Positions 52,188 to 60,931 of a stretch of DNA of 64,000 nt are shown one piece after another (positions within the stretch are counted from its first letter, which is position 1; the number at the start of each line of letters is the position of its first letter). The stretch is from Treponema maltophilum ATCC 51939 (lineage in GTDB: Bacteria > Spirochaetota > Spirochaetia > Treponematales > Treponemataceae). The notes below the pieces were generated by a model, which saw only the letters and a program-made list of their open reading frames with translations, was not told the DNA's origin and made no database searches. The stretch spans positions 79,490-143,489 of the forward strand of contig NZ_KE332518.1 in the NCBI RefSeq assembly GCF_000413055.1, given 5' to 3'. Position numbers and translations under genes: made by a program.

Positions 52188-54581
52188 TTATTTTTTTAAC
52201 AATGCCGCAAAGGGACTGTAGGTCATGCCGTCGTCATTGCCGCGTCCCGAATACGAGTTTTCGCGGCGTGAAGGCTCGCGCGGTGCCGTATGTCCGTTTG
52301 CGTTCCGCACAACTCTGACGGCCGCCCGTTTTGTACCGGAAGAAAAAGACGAGCCGGAAGAGCTCGCGCCTGCGGCGGCATTTTCGCCGGCAGGGGAACC
52401 TTTGGCATTTTGCGCCGCCGAATGCAGCACGGGCGAGCTTTTTAAAGACAGGCTGATGCGGCGCCGGTCCGTGTCGAGGCCGATAATCGTGCATTCTTTT
52501 ATGTCGCCGACACGCACAACTTCCATCGGGTCGGATACATACGAATCGCTTAATTCGGAAATATGCAAAAGCGCCGTTTCTTTAATGCCGAGGTCTACAA
52601 AGGCGCCGAAGTCTACGACGTTTTTTATCTTGCCCGTAACCTTCATGCCTTCTTTTAAATCTTCAAAGCAGACGACGCCCTTTTGCATAATGGGTTTCGG
52701 GTATCCGTCGCGCGGATCGCGGTTCGGCTTTTTCAATTCATCAACAATATCCTGCACCGTTTGCTCGCCCAATCCGTAGGTATCCTGTAAATTCTTTTTT
52801 ACGTCGGCAGTTACGTTTTCGTTTCGCCGGATTAAATCGAAGATAACGCGGGCACCTTCGTAGTTTTCCGGATGCACCCACGTGTTGTCCAAGGGTTCCG
52901 CGCTTTCGGGGATTTTCAAAAAGCCCGCGCACTGCTCGTAGGCTTTCGGTCCCAAGCCCGATACGTTTTGCAGTTCGCTTCGGCTGGTGATTTTTCCCTT
53001 TTCGTCGCGGTAGGCGACAATGCGCTTTGCAACCGATGCGCTTATGCCCGACACGTATTTTAAAAGAGAAGCCGACGCCGTATTCAAATTGACGCCGACG
53101 TTGTTTACGACCGAACCGACGACCTCATCGAGCATGTCCGATAATTTCTTTTGATTTAAATCGTGCTGGTACAAGCCGACGCCGATCGATTTCGGGTCGA
53201 TTTTTACGAGTTCCGCAAGCGGATCCTGCAGCCGCCGCCCGATCGAAATGGCGCCGCGGATCGTTAAATCCAAGTCGGGGAACTCTTCTCGGGCGGTATC
53301 GCTTGCCGAATATACCGAAGCGCCGTCTTCGTCAACGACCGTGTATAAAACGTCGGGAAAATTTTCCGTGAGAACCTTTGAAACGATTTCCTGCACTTCT
53401 TTTGTGCCCGTTCCGTTCCCGACGGCGACAAGCTGAACGCCGTAATCTTTAACGGCTTTGCGCAAGGCCGCATAGGCTTCATCGGCCTTGTGCTGATAAA
53501 TGACAAAGTTGCCCAAGTATTTGCCCGTTTCGTCGAGGGCGGCGCACTTGGTTCCCGTGCGTATGCCCGGATCGACGCCCAAAACGCGCGTACCCTTTAT
53601 GGGCTGAGTCATTAAAAGGTTTTTTAAGTTTTCGCTGAATATGCCTATGCCGTGATCGTCCGCTTCGTCGCTTTGGTTGCCGCGTATTTCGCGCACGACG
53701 GCGGGCGATAAGAGGCGGGCAAGGCCGTCTTCAATCGCCTGGGCGTGATAGGTGTTATGGATCGTTGTACGCCTTTTTAAGAGGTCGGAAGCCCCGTCGA
53801 TATCCACATCGACCGTTACTTCGAGCACGCCTTCCCGCTCGCCGCGGTTTACCGCCAAAATGCGGTGCGGCTTTATTTGGTTGAGCGGCTCGGAATAATC
53901 CCAATACATTTGATACACCGACGTTTTTTTCGCTTCGTCGTCGCCGATTCCTTTTACGCGTATTGTGCCGCTTTTTACGTAAAAGTCGAGCACGGCCGCA
54001 CGGTTGCTTCCGTCCTGCGCCGTACGCTCCGCAATAATGTCCTGCGCTCCCGCAAGGGCGGCTTGAACGTCAGGCACGCGAAGCTCTTCGTTTTCCGCAT
54101 CGGTGTTTACGAATTCTTCGGCTTTTTTTTCTATTGCCGCTTCGTCGAGTTGCGTCATCGCTTCGGCCAAGGGTTCAAGCCCGCGTTCGGCGGCGAGCAT
54201 GCCGCGCGTTTTCTTTTTCTTTTTGAAGGGCGCCCATAAATCTTCAAGTTCGGTGAGCGTTTTTGCCGCCGTTACCGCTTCGTATAAAAAGTCGGTCAGT
54301 TTTCCCTGGGCAAAAATGCCGCGGATAATTTCGATGCGGCGGTTTTCCAAATTCATGCGGCTTTTAAAAAGATGGTCGCAGTCGCGCACTTGCACTTCGT
54401 CCAAAGAGCCGTGTTTTTCTTTACGGTAGCGCGAAATAAAAGGCACGGTACAGCCTTCGTTTATAAGCGAAACGACCGCCTGCACTTGCTGCGGTCGTAT
54501 GTTCAATTCGTCGGCGACGTGTTTTGTAACGGCGTCTTCGTTTGCCGAAAGAGAGTCGATAAATTCCTGCGTAAATTCCAT
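52188..54581 (-). CDS. tex: RNA-binding transcription accessory protein Tex
   Basis: 797 aa. Tex N-terminal helical domain (TVPFISRYRKEKHGSLDEVQVRDC), YqgF-like RNase H fold (VLGVDPGIRTGTKCAALDETG), two HhH motifs (NLNTASASLLKYVSGISASVAKRIVAYR) and a C-terminal S1 domain (GMKVTGKIKNVVDFGAFVDLG). The last 65 residues are a Ser/Gly/Ala and Arg-rich tail, longer than usual. It affects transcription and RNA quality control. A TTTACA-17-TAAAAT promoter ends 8 bases before the ATG, with no SD. Confidence 0.95.
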   Translation of the reverse strand: MEFTQEFIDSLSANEDAVTKHVADELNIRPQQVQAVVSLINEGCTVPFISRYRKEKHGSLDEVQVRDCDHLFKSRMNLENRRIEIIRGIFAQGKLTDFLYEAVTAAKTLTELEDLWAPFKKKKKTRGMLAAERGLEPLAEAMTQLDEAAIEKKAEEFVNTDAENEELRVPDVQAALAGAQDIIAERTAQDGSNRAAVLDFYVKSGTIRVKGIGDDEAKKTSVYQMYWDYSEPLNQIKPHRILAVNRGEREGVLEVTVDVDIDGASDLLKRRTTIHNTYHAQAIEDGLARLLSPAVVREIRGNQSDEADDHGIGIFSENLKNLLMTQPIKGTRVLGVDPGIRTGTKCAALDETGKYLGNFVIYQHKADEAYAALRKAVKDYGVQLVAVGNGTGTKEVQEIVSKVLTENFPDVLYTVVDEDGASVYSASDTAREEFPDLDLTIRGAISIGRRLQDPLAELVKIDPKSIGVGLYQHDLNQKKLSDMLDEVVGSVVNNVGVNLNTASASLLKYVSGISASVAKRIVAYRDEKGKITSRSELQNVSGLGPKAYEQCAGFLKIPESAEPLDNTWVHPENYEGARVIFDLIRRNENVTADVKKNLQDTYGLGEQTVQDIVDELKKPNRDPRDGYPKPIMQKGVVCFEDLKEGMKVTGKIKNVVDFGAFVDLGIKETALLHISELSDSYVSDPMEVVRVGDIKECTIIGLDTDRRRISLSLKSSPVLHSAAQNAKGSPAGENAAAGASSSGSSFSSGTKRAAVRVVRNANGHTAPREPSRRENSYSGRGNDDGMTYSPFAALLKK

Positions 54582-54589
54582 AGAGCGCT

Positions 54590-54618
54590 ATTTTACGGCA
54601 AACGCCTGAAAATGTAAA
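54590..54618 (-). promoter_or_regulatory. tex promoter, leaderless layout
   Basis: Minus-strand TTTACA (54613-54618), 17-bp spacer, TAAAAT (54590-54595), 8 bases to the ATG at 54581. Confidence 0.65.
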
Positions 54619-54662
54619 TGCCGCGAGGCTTTCTCCCGCAACTGTTTTTTTACACTTTTTTT

Positions 54663-54679
54663 ATTCTCTGCGCCTATAA
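54663..54679 (+). promoter_or_regulatory. 17-bp promoter motif shared with the other Rpn gene
   Basis: ATTCTCTGCGCCTATAA is identical to 5114-5130. Here it continues to TATAAT and is followed after 4 bases by the ribosome-site region (GTGGAGG), with no hairpin. Confidence 0.6.
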
Positions 54680-54698
54680 TAAAGAGTGGAGGTGCATT

Positions 54699-55553
54699 AT
54701 GGCAAAACATAACCGCCGCTATAAGGATTCCGTGTTCGTCGATATATTCGGCGAGGACAAAGACGCAAAAGAAAATTTTTTGTCCCTGTACAACGCTCTG
54801 CACGGTACACATTTAGACAGCTCGACCGAACTCAAACCGCTGCGACTTGAGCACGTCATGTACATGAGTTTTTGTAACGATGTGTCCTGTCTTATCGACA
54901 ACAAAATCATCGTGCTGGCCGAACACCAGTCAACCATCAACGATAACATGCCGGTACGGTTTTTGGAATATAGCGCCCGTCTGTATGAGCAAATCCAAAA
55001 TCCGCGCGACCGCTATTTGCGTAAACTCAAACAGATTCCGACACCTGAGTTCTATGTCTTTTACAACGGTGAAGAAAAATACCCGGTACAGGCGGAACTC
55101 AAGCTCTCTGATGCGTTCGCGGTAAAATCCGCAAAACCGTGCTTGGAATTGCTTGTAAAAGTGCTGAACATCAATTACAATAAAGATAGTAAACTGTTGG
55201 CAGCTTGTAAACCGCTTCAGGAATACACGCTGTTTGTTGAAGCGGTGCGCCGGCATACCAAGCTCGACAGAGAAAACGGCTTTAAGAATGCGATTAAAGA
55301 GTGTATACAAAACGATATTTTACGGAATTATTTGGAGCGAAAGTCACGGGAGGTTATGAACATGTTGATAGCCGAATATGATTACGATACCGATATTGCA
55401 GTTCAACGGGAAGAAGAACGTGAAACGGCGTTCGCCGACGGTTCGCGCCATGCAAAGCTCGAAACGGCCAAGAATTTACGCGGTTTAGGGTTGTCGATTG
55501 AAAACATTGCACAGGCAACGGGTCTTTCAAAAGAAGAAGTGAAAAATATTTAA
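54699..55553 (+). CDS. Rpn-family PD-(D/E)XK nuclease / putative transposase, second type
   Basis: 284 aa. The N-terminus KDSVFVDIFGEDKDAKENFLSLYNALHGT and the core NDVSCLIDNKIIVLAEHQSTINDNMPVRFLEY place it in a different Rpn subgroup from the gene at 5177 (Asp in LIDN, E-x-Q in AEHQ). The C-terminal tail, NLRGLGLSIENIAQATGLSKEEVKNI, is nearly shared with that gene, as is the 17-bp promoter motif. Start 54699 (MAKHNRR) chosen because GGAGG sits 7 bases before it. Followed by a 15-bp-stem hairpin. No flanking inverted repeats were seen. Confidence 0.88.
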   Translation: MAKHNRRYKDSVFVDIFGEDKDAKENFLSLYNALHGTHLDSSTELKPLRLEHVMYMSFCNDVSCLIDNKIIVLAEHQSTINDNMPVRFLEYSARLYEQIQNPRDRYLRKLKQIPTPEFYVFYNGEEKYPVQAELKLSDAFAVKSAKPCLELLVKVLNINYNKDSKLLAACKPLQEYTLFVEAVRRHTKLDRENGFKNAIKECIQNDILRNYLERKSREVMNMLIAEYDYDTDIAVQREEERETAFADGSRHAKLETAKNLRGLGLSIENIAQATGLSKEEVKNI

Positions 55554-55587
55554 GATTTGTGTGTGCATAAATGCCCATGGGGACGCG

Positions 55588-55627
55588 CGGGTGGGCTCGC
55601 AATCGAACTCGGTTGCGAGCCCACCCG
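55588..55627. terminator. 15-bp perfect stem-loop between convergent genes
   Basis: The arm CGGGTGGGCTCGCAA (55588-55602), a 10-base loop and the exact complement (55613-55627). GC-rich and without a T-run on either strand; it lies 34 bases after the Rpn stop and 28 bases after the dehydrogenase stop on the other strand. Confidence 0.6.
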
Positions 55628-55655
55628 GTGTCGACCGGCCGCGCCTACGGGAGTT

Positions 55656-56609
55656 TTATTTGTATTTGTAAAAACCTTCGCCCGCGTTTATGCCCGTTTT
55701 GCCTTGGTCGATGTAACCCTTGAGAATTTTCGCGATGCGGCCGTGGAGCGACGCAGGATCGGATGCGTCGGGGCGGTTCATCGTAATGTTGTATGCCGTT
55801 TCCAAACCGACGATGTCGAGGATTTGGAAGGGACCGAGCGGGCTTCCCGTGCCGAGCCTCCATGCCAAGTCGATGGTTTTTGCGTCTCCGACTTCGTTTG
55901 CAAGCAGTGCTTCGCCGGCCGTTAAAAACGGTATGAGCATGGAATTGAGAAGATAGCCGGGCTGTTCTTTTAAAACTTTGAGCGGTATCATGCCGATGTC
56001 TTTGGCAAAAGCGACGACCGCGTCGAATGCGGCAGGATCGGTTCCGTCGTGTCCCATAATTTCGGTCATGTTGTTGCGCCAGATGTTGTTTGCAAAGTGG
56101 ATGGCCAAATAGCGTTTCGGATTTTTGACGTGATCGCGGAACATACTCGGTACCATCGAAGACGAGTTTGTCGCGACGATGGTTTTGTCTTCAAGGACGG
56201 CCGAAAGCGCGTCGTAAAATTCTTTTTTCGCTTGAGGATTTTCGGCCATGCTTTCGATGACGATGTCGGCATCCTTGGCCGCGGCGACAAGGTCGGTTGT
56301 GAGTTTGAGGTTTTTATACGCCGCTTCGGTTTTTGCTTCGAGTTCGGCGATTTTTTCGGCGCTTATGTGTTCGGGATCATCGATAAGGCCGCGGGGGAAG
56401 GCTGCGCCCTTTGTGCCGAGTTTTGTTTTTATGTCTTTAAATTCCGCAAGATAGATATTGTGCAGCCGATCGATTTTCGGCTGAGAACGGCCGATAGATG
56501 CGTCGGAACGCAGCCATATCGTAACGTCGAATCCTTTGAATGCCGCTTGAAATGCGATTTGGCTTCCCAAAACGCCGCCGCCCGCTACAACAACCTTTTT
56601 AATGCTCAT
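55656..56609 (-). CDS. 3-hydroxyacyl-CoA dehydrogenase (3-hydroxybutyryl-CoA type)
   Basis: 317 aa. Rossmann NAD site VVAGGGVLGSQIAFQAAFKGFDVTIW, VIESMAENPQAKKEFY, ATNSSSMVPS, the catalytic His in AIHFANNIW and the C-terminal dimer domain (QPGYLLNSMLIPFL). It oxidises or forms (S)-3-hydroxyacyl-CoA. No thiolase, crotonase or acyl-CoA dehydrogenase gene is nearby, so its pathway here is open. The start at 56609 (MSIKKVV) has AAGGAG 6 bases upstream. Confidence 0.92.
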   Translation of the reverse strand: MSIKKVVVAGGGVLGSQIAFQAAFKGFDVTIWLRSDASIGRSQPKIDRLHNIYLAEFKDIKTKLGTKGAAFPRGLIDDPEHISAEKIAELEAKTEAAYKNLKLTTDLVAAAKDADIVIESMAENPQAKKEFYDALSAVLEDKTIVATNSSSMVPSMFRDHVKNPKRYLAIHFANNIWRNNMTEIMGHDGTDPAAFDAVVAFAKDIGMIPLKVLKEQPGYLLNSMLIPFLTAGEALLANEVGDAKTIDLAWRLGTGSPLGPFQILDIVGLETAYNITMNRPDASDPASLHGRIAKILKGYIDQGKTGINAGEGFYKYK

Positions 56610-56969
56610 GTTTTTCTCCTTGCAATAGGTTTTACATTTTCCGGCATGTGTCGGTTTTAACGGATTCAGCATAGCACTCGCAGTTATTCGTGTCAATCAT
56701 TTTTTATACATAAAATTTTATATTTTGTGATTTTCTTTTGAAGTTCCGGCCCGGATTGGAGCGGGGCGAATGCCGTCGGCGCGGGAAGGCTTGATTGCGA
56801 ATCCCGCGTGTGCGGCTCCGGCTACCCCGCGCCGACCGGCCGTGAGGGCAAGCCGCGGAAAGCCGGTCGGGGCAAGGTTTTGCCGCCGAATTCCCTGCAT
56901 TTTCGTTGCTCTGAGGGCATGCTCTGCGTGCGCCTTGTGCAAACGAAGCGTTGTTGCTAATATGGGGCC
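56610..56969. other. 360-bp intergenic region with GC-rich inverted repeats and an MBL-gene promoter
   Basis: Between divergent genes. The left part is AT-rich. Around 56775-56870 are two overlapping inverted repeats: GTCGGCGCGGG/CCCGCGCCGAC (56775-56785/56826-56836) and CCGACCGGC/GCCGGTCGG (56832-56840/56862-56870), which are mutually exclusive stems. TTGTGC-17-TAATAT (56935-56963) ends 6 bases before the ATG at 56970. No convincing gene was seen. Confidence 0.5.
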
Positions 56970-58412
56970 ATGGGTATTTCGCTGTATTCGCTGGGAGCCG
57001 CGCAAGAGGTTACCGGTTCGAAGCATATTTTTGAAATCGACGGGCGCGCGTTTATGGTCGATTGCGGGGCTTTTCAGGGCAAACGAAAAGAGGCGGACGC
57101 GAAAAACCGCGACTTTCAGGTTCCGGCGGACAGGATCGAAGCCGTTATTTTGACTCACGCGCATCTCGATCATTGCGGGCTTTTGCCGCTGTTGGTAAAA
57201 AAAGGTTTTACCGGAAACATTTATTCGACGCCGGCTACGCGCGATTTGGCAAGCCTTATTATGATGGACAGTGCGCGCATTCAGGCGCGGGATGCCGACT
57301 ATTTGCGCAAGCAGGCGCAAAAGAAAAAAGAGCGCTTTACGTGGCAGCCCTTGTTCGGCGAAAAGGATGTAGTGCGCGCGGCGGATCAGTTTGTCGCGCT
57401 TTCGTACCGGCGCAAAATGCATATTGCAAGCGACGTTCGACTTGAGTTTTTTGACGCGGGGCATATTTTGGGCTCGGCGATGGCGGTCGTTACGATTGCG
57501 CGCAAAAGCGGAGGCGCGCTTTACAAAGGCGGGGCGGAAGACGGGGAAATCCGCATTGCGTACACGGGAGACTTGGGGCGCAAAAACAAGGCGATTATAC
57601 GCGATCCGGACACGGACATTCCCGCAGTCGATTATCTTTTTTTGGAAAGCACCTACGGTAACCGCCGGCACGAGGATTCTGATACGGCGATGGATGAATT
57701 GGAGCAGGTTGTGCGCAGGGCGGTCGCCTTGAAGGGCAAGGTGATTATTCCAGCCTTTGCGATAGAGCGCACGCAGGAGCTGGTCTATTATCTTCATTTG
57801 CTTGTCGACAAAAAGCGCATTCCCGAAGTGCCGATTTACGTCGATTCTCCGATGGCGACGAGTGCGACCGGAATTTTTCAAGTTCATCCGGAATGTTACG
57901 ATTTGCAAACCTTTGAAGCGTTTTTAACGCACCACAAAAATCCGTTCGGCTTTAACGCGTTGTCGTTTATTGCAAGCGTGGAAGAATCGAAGGCGCTGAA
58001 TAAAAAAAAGGGGCCGATGATTATTATCAGCGCCGACGGAATGTGCGAATCGGGGAGGATTGTACACCATGTGGCGAACAATATTTCGCAGTCGGAAAAC
58101 ACGATTTTGATTGTCGGCTACATGGCCGAAAATACGCTGGGCAGGCGCATTGCCGACGGTCAAAAAGAGGTGCGGATTATGGGTGATTTTTATAAAGTGA
58201 ATGCCGAGGTGCGTCGCATAAACGCGTTCAGCGCCCACGCCGATTACGCCGAATGCGCCCAATGGCTGGACAGTATCGATACGTCGCGCCTTAAAAAGAT
58301 TTTTTTGGTGCACGGCGAAAAGGGCGTTCAGGAATCGTTTGCATCTTATTTGAACGGGAAGGGCTACAAAGACACGGAAATAGTCAAATACGGAAAAACG
58401 TACAGTATTTAG
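56970..58412 (+). CDS. Beta-CASP metallo-beta-lactamase RNA-processing hydrolase
   Basis: 480 aa. MBL core HAHLDHCGLLP (HxHxDH), AGHILGSAM and DYLFLESTYGNRRHE. Beta-CASP: VIIPAFAIERTQELVYYL, VDSPMATSAT, and IISADGMCESGRIVHHV. C-terminal RMMBL: INAFSAHADYAE and IFLVHGEKG. It resembles the CPSF-73/YsH1-type bacterial members, predicted RNases or RNA-end processing enzymes; it lacks the C-terminal domain of RNase J. Residues 110-125 hold an extra basic loop (QAQKKKERF). Predicted leaderless start. Confidence 0.9.
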   Translation: MGISLYSLGAAQEVTGSKHIFEIDGRAFMVDCGAFQGKRKEADAKNRDFQVPADRIEAVILTHAHLDHCGLLPLLVKKGFTGNIYSTPATRDLASLIMMDSARIQARDADYLRKQAQKKKERFTWQPLFGEKDVVRAADQFVALSYRRKMHIASDVRLEFFDAGHILGSAMAVVTIARKSGGALYKGGAEDGEIRIAYTGDLGRKNKAIIRDPDTDIPAVDYLFLESTYGNRRHEDSDTAMDELEQVVRRAVALKGKVIIPAFAIERTQELVYYLHLLVDKKRIPEVPIYVDSPMATSATGIFQVHPECYDLQTFEAFLTHHKNPFGFNALSFIASVEESKALNKKKGPMIIISADGMCESGRIVHHVANNISQSENTILIVGYMAENTLGRRIADGQKEVRIMGDFYKVNAEVRRINAFSAHADYAECAQWLDSIDTSRLKKIFLVHGEKGVQESFASYLNGKGYKDTEIVKYGKTYSI

Positions 58413-58496
58413 CGTATTCGCGTTCTTCAATTGACAAAAGGCGTGGCAAAGCATATGCTGGCCGTATAAAGCAAAAGGTTTTTTATGGAGGAACCT

Positions 58497-58934
58497 ATGA
58501 GTGAAAACAATTCCGAAGGTAAATTCAGCTTAAAGGGCGGTTTTGCCGCGGCATCAAAGGAAGCGACCGCTTTTAAAAAATTCATTTCGCGCGGCAATGT
58601 CGTCGATATGGCGGTCGGTGTTATAATCGGCGGTGCGTTCGGCAAAATCATTTCGAGCCTTGTCAACGACGTTATTATGCCGGCAATCGGGTTATTGATC
58701 GGCGGTATCGACTTTACGAATTTAAGCGTAACGATCGGCGAAGCGGTTATCGCGTACGGCAAGTTTATTCAAACCATCGTCGATTTTTTAATCGTCGCGA
58801 TTTGTATTTTTATCGTTGTCAGAATCTTCGAGCGCTTTAAGAAAAAAGAAGAAAAGACGGAAGCGCCGCCTGCAAAGAGCGCCGACGTGGTTCTTTTGGA
58901 AGAAATCCGCGATATTTTAAAAAATAAAAACTGA
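58497..58934 (+). CDS. mscL: Large-conductance mechanosensitive channel MscL
   Basis: 145 aa. N-terminal [37 protein letters not shown] is the first pore helix with the small-residue gate; the second helix follows at about residues 80-105 and a charged cytoplasmic helix ends the protein. It opens under membrane tension to release solutes. The start at 58497 (MSENN) is favoured since the GGAGG site lies inside an alternative four-codon extension at 58485. A GC-rich hairpin follows. Confidence 0.93.
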   Translation: MSENNSEGKFSLKGGFAAASKEATAFKKFISRGNVVDMAVGVIIGGAFGKIISSLVNDVIMPAIGLLIGGIDFTNLSVTIGEAVIAYGKFIQTIVDFLIVAICIFIVVRIFERFKKKEEKTEAPPAKSADVVLLEEIRDILKNKN

Positions 58935-58953
58935 ACCGGACTGCGGCCGCGCA

Positions 58954-58980
58954 TTCCGCCGCCTGTAGCGGGCGGCGGAA
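58954..58980. terminator. 10-bp perfect stem-loop between mscL and the esterase gene
   Basis: TTCCGCCGCC, 7-base loop, exact complement. Midway between two convergent genes; no T-run. Confidence 0.5.
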
Positions 58981-58984
58981 CAGA

Positions 58985-59602
58985 CTACACAATCGTTTTA
59001 ATCTTTTCACATAAAACGCGCGCGAAGCGTTCCTGACTTTGCTCGTCGAAGTGCATAAAATCGACCGTGTTTACCGAAGCGGATTCGTTTGCGTCTATAT
59101 GGTGCAGGTTAAGTTCGGCGGCGAGTCTTTTATAATAATCGTTCAGCAGCATCGATTTTTCGCTGCATTCTTTTCCCATCACGTGCCCTTCTTCCGTTCC
59201 GTATATTCGCGGGTCGATGTTTATGGGTGTAATGATAAGAATCTTTTTGACATCTAAAAAACGCGCCTGCAGTACAAGGCGACGCAAGCCTTCCATAATA
59301 TTTCGTGCCGTTGCACCGAAATATCCTTTGCAGTCGTTTGTACCGAGCATGACGACCAAAAGGTCCAGCGGGCTATGGCTTTTTATAATCGGTTCGAGCG
59401 TACTTAACCCGTTCAAACCGTATGTCAGCGGGTCGTCGAACGATGTCGTTCTGCCGCATAAGCCTTCGTCGATAATTCTGTAATCTTTTCCTAAAAATTC
59501 GGCTACACGGGTTGTCCAGCGAATCTCGTAGGCAAAGCGGCCTCCCGAAACGGCATTATAGCCCCATGTATTTGAATCGCCGTAACAAAGAATTGTTTTC
59601 AT
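58985..59602 (-). CDS. SGNH/GDSL-family esterase
   Basis: 205 aa, cytosolic by lack of a signal. Block I TILCYGDSNTWGYN (nucleophile Ser in GDSN), block III MLGTNDCKG (oxyanion Asn), block V DFMHFDEQSQERFA (Asp-x-x-His). It is a small arylesterase/lysophospholipase-type enzyme of unknown substrate. A TAGACA-17-TATACT promoter ends 7 bases before the ATG and no SD is present. Confidence 0.9.
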   Translation of the reverse strand: MKTILCYGDSNTWGYNAVSGGRFAYEIRWTTRVAEFLGKDYRIIDEGLCGRTTSFDDPLTYGLNGLSTLEPIIKSHSPLDLLVVMLGTNDCKGYFGATARNIMEGLRRLVLQARFLDVKKILIITPINIDPRIYGTEEGHVMGKECSEKSMLLNDYYKRLAAELNLHHIDANESASVNTVDFMHFDEQSQERFARVLCEKIKTIV

Positions 59603-59609
59603 ATGTTTG

Positions 59610-59638
59610 AGTATAAGAATTTGTAAGCTTATTGTCTA
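59610..59638 (-). promoter_or_regulatory. Esterase gene promoter, leaderless layout
   Basis: Minus-strand TAGACA (59633-59638), 17-bp spacer, TATACT (59610-59615), 7 bases to the ATG at 59602. Confidence 0.65.
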
Positions 59639-59666
59639 TTCTATTTTATTGCCGGTGTTTTTGTGG

Positions 59667-59672
59667 TATAAT
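59667..59672 (+). promoter_or_regulatory. -10 box of the binding-protein-like gene, leaderless layout
   Basis: TATAAT 6 bases before the ATG at 59679; the -35 region is weak. Divergent from the esterase promoter 50 bases away. Confidence 0.55.
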
Positions 59673-59678
59673 AACGGC

Positions 59679-60917
59679 ATGAAAAAGTCGAAAAATGCTG
59701 CGGTTACGGTAATCGTGATCGCAGTCCTCGCCGCTTTAAGCGCGCTCTATGCGCACTTCAGTTTAAAGACGAACACGGTTCGGGTCGCGTTTTACGATTT
59801 GAACAAAACCGAGGTCGCCGCGATTTGTTCGTGGCTGGACAAAAAAGGCATCGGCTATAAAGCAGCCGTTTTCGATGCTTCTAAACCGCTGAGCGCTTTG
59901 ATTTCCGGCTCATCGCAGTACGATATGCTTTTTATCTGCGACGGGGCGAATATGGATTCGATGCAGCCGATTGTGCGCAATGCCGAAACGGCGGCCTTGC
60001 AGATTCTTCCGCTTCCCGTCCGCATTGCCGTGCAAACCGACAGACGCTTAATCGGTACGCCCGTTTTACTCGATCCGTTCGCGCTTTTGTGCCGTAAAGA
60101 TTCTTTTGCCCGCCTGAATATGTCGGAGCCGCTGTCGTTCGAGCAGCTTGAAAACGCGGCTGAGCGCCGCCTTTCGCTTTCCGAAAGGGGAAGGGGAACT
60201 TCGCCCGCTCCTTTTATGTGTGCGGGCGCCGACGACAACCATCTGATAGCATTTTTTTCGTCCGTACTTGAAGCCGCCGAAAGTGCCGACGCGCTCGAAG
60301 AAGCCGTTGCGCTGTTGGACGGGCAAAACGATTTTTCCGCTTTTTTTTCGTTTGAACCGGTGAATGCCGCGGTCGAGCGTCTTGCCGATTGGCAAAAACG
60401 CGGATTTTTGTCTTCGAAATGGCTTGAACTGACGAGTAGGGAAACGGCGGCCGCGATGGAAGCGTCTTCCGCGCTGATTGTTTTTGCGCCATGGTCTTTT
60501 TACGGCACTTTGAACGAAAAAATCGCCGACGATTATACTTTGTGGTATATGCCCGGCAGAGCGGCTTCGTCGAAACGCACCGCGATTGTCCGGACGGTTG
60601 CGGCGCTGCAATTTTCGGTTCCCAAATCGGCTTTGCAAAGCGCGGCGCAAGCGCGCAAAAAACTGGATTCGGTGCGCGCTCTTATACGCGAATCGGTATC
60701 GTCGATTTCGCAGACAAAACTCGCGCAAAGCGCAATGCTGGTGCCCGTCAATCCGAATGCCGAAAGTTCTTTGCCCGCCGCCCTTGCCCTTTCATATGTG
60801 TGCGCCGCCGACGCCATGGTTCCCGACGCGGCTCAAGCTGCGCTTACGACAAAGGACCAGCGTGCCGCATTTGCACAGGAGATCAGAAAACGCATACGAG
60901 CGGCCGCGGCGCGGTAA
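59679..60917 (+). CDS. Membrane-anchored protein resembling an extracellular solute-binding protein
   Basis: 412 aa. An N-terminal hydrophobic anchor (about residues 7-28) precedes a two-lobe-like domain: VRVAFYDLNKTEVAAICSWLDKKG, then WQKRGFLSSKWLELTSRETAAAMEASSALIVFAPWSF, which resembles the W-(D/E)-x-x-x-F-x-x-G-x-A-A-M core of family-1 sugar-binding proteins. No lipobox, permease or ATPase is next to it, so a stand-alone sensor or a degenerate binding protein is possible. The start at 59679 fits the TATAAT box; the longer upstream frame crosses it. Confidence 0.6.
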   Translation: MKKSKNAAVTVIVIAVLAALSALYAHFSLKTNTVRVAFYDLNKTEVAAICSWLDKKGIGYKAAVFDASKPLSALISGSSQYDMLFICDGANMDSMQPIVRNAETAALQILPLPVRIAVQTDRRLIGTPVLLDPFALLCRKDSFARLNMSEPLSFEQLENAAERRLSLSERGRGTSPAPFMCAGADDNHLIAFFSSVLEAAESADALEEAVALLDGQNDFSAFFSFEPVNAAVERLADWQKRGFLSSKWLELTSRETAAAMEASSALIVFAPWSFYGTLNEKIADDYTLWYMPGRAASSKRTAIVRTVAALQFSVPKSALQSAAQARKKLDSVRALIRESVSSISQTKLAQSAMLVPVNPNAESSLPAALALSYVCAADAMVPDAAQAALTTKDQRAAFAQEIRKRIRAAAAR

Positions 60918-60931
60918 GGATAACGAGGAAA

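Noticed and set aside
56718-57908. A 396-codon minus-strand open frame spanning the beta-CASP gene start and the intergenic region.
   Set aside because: The translation is rich in Arg, His and Asn without any domain, and the opposite strand has full MBL and beta-CASP motifs.
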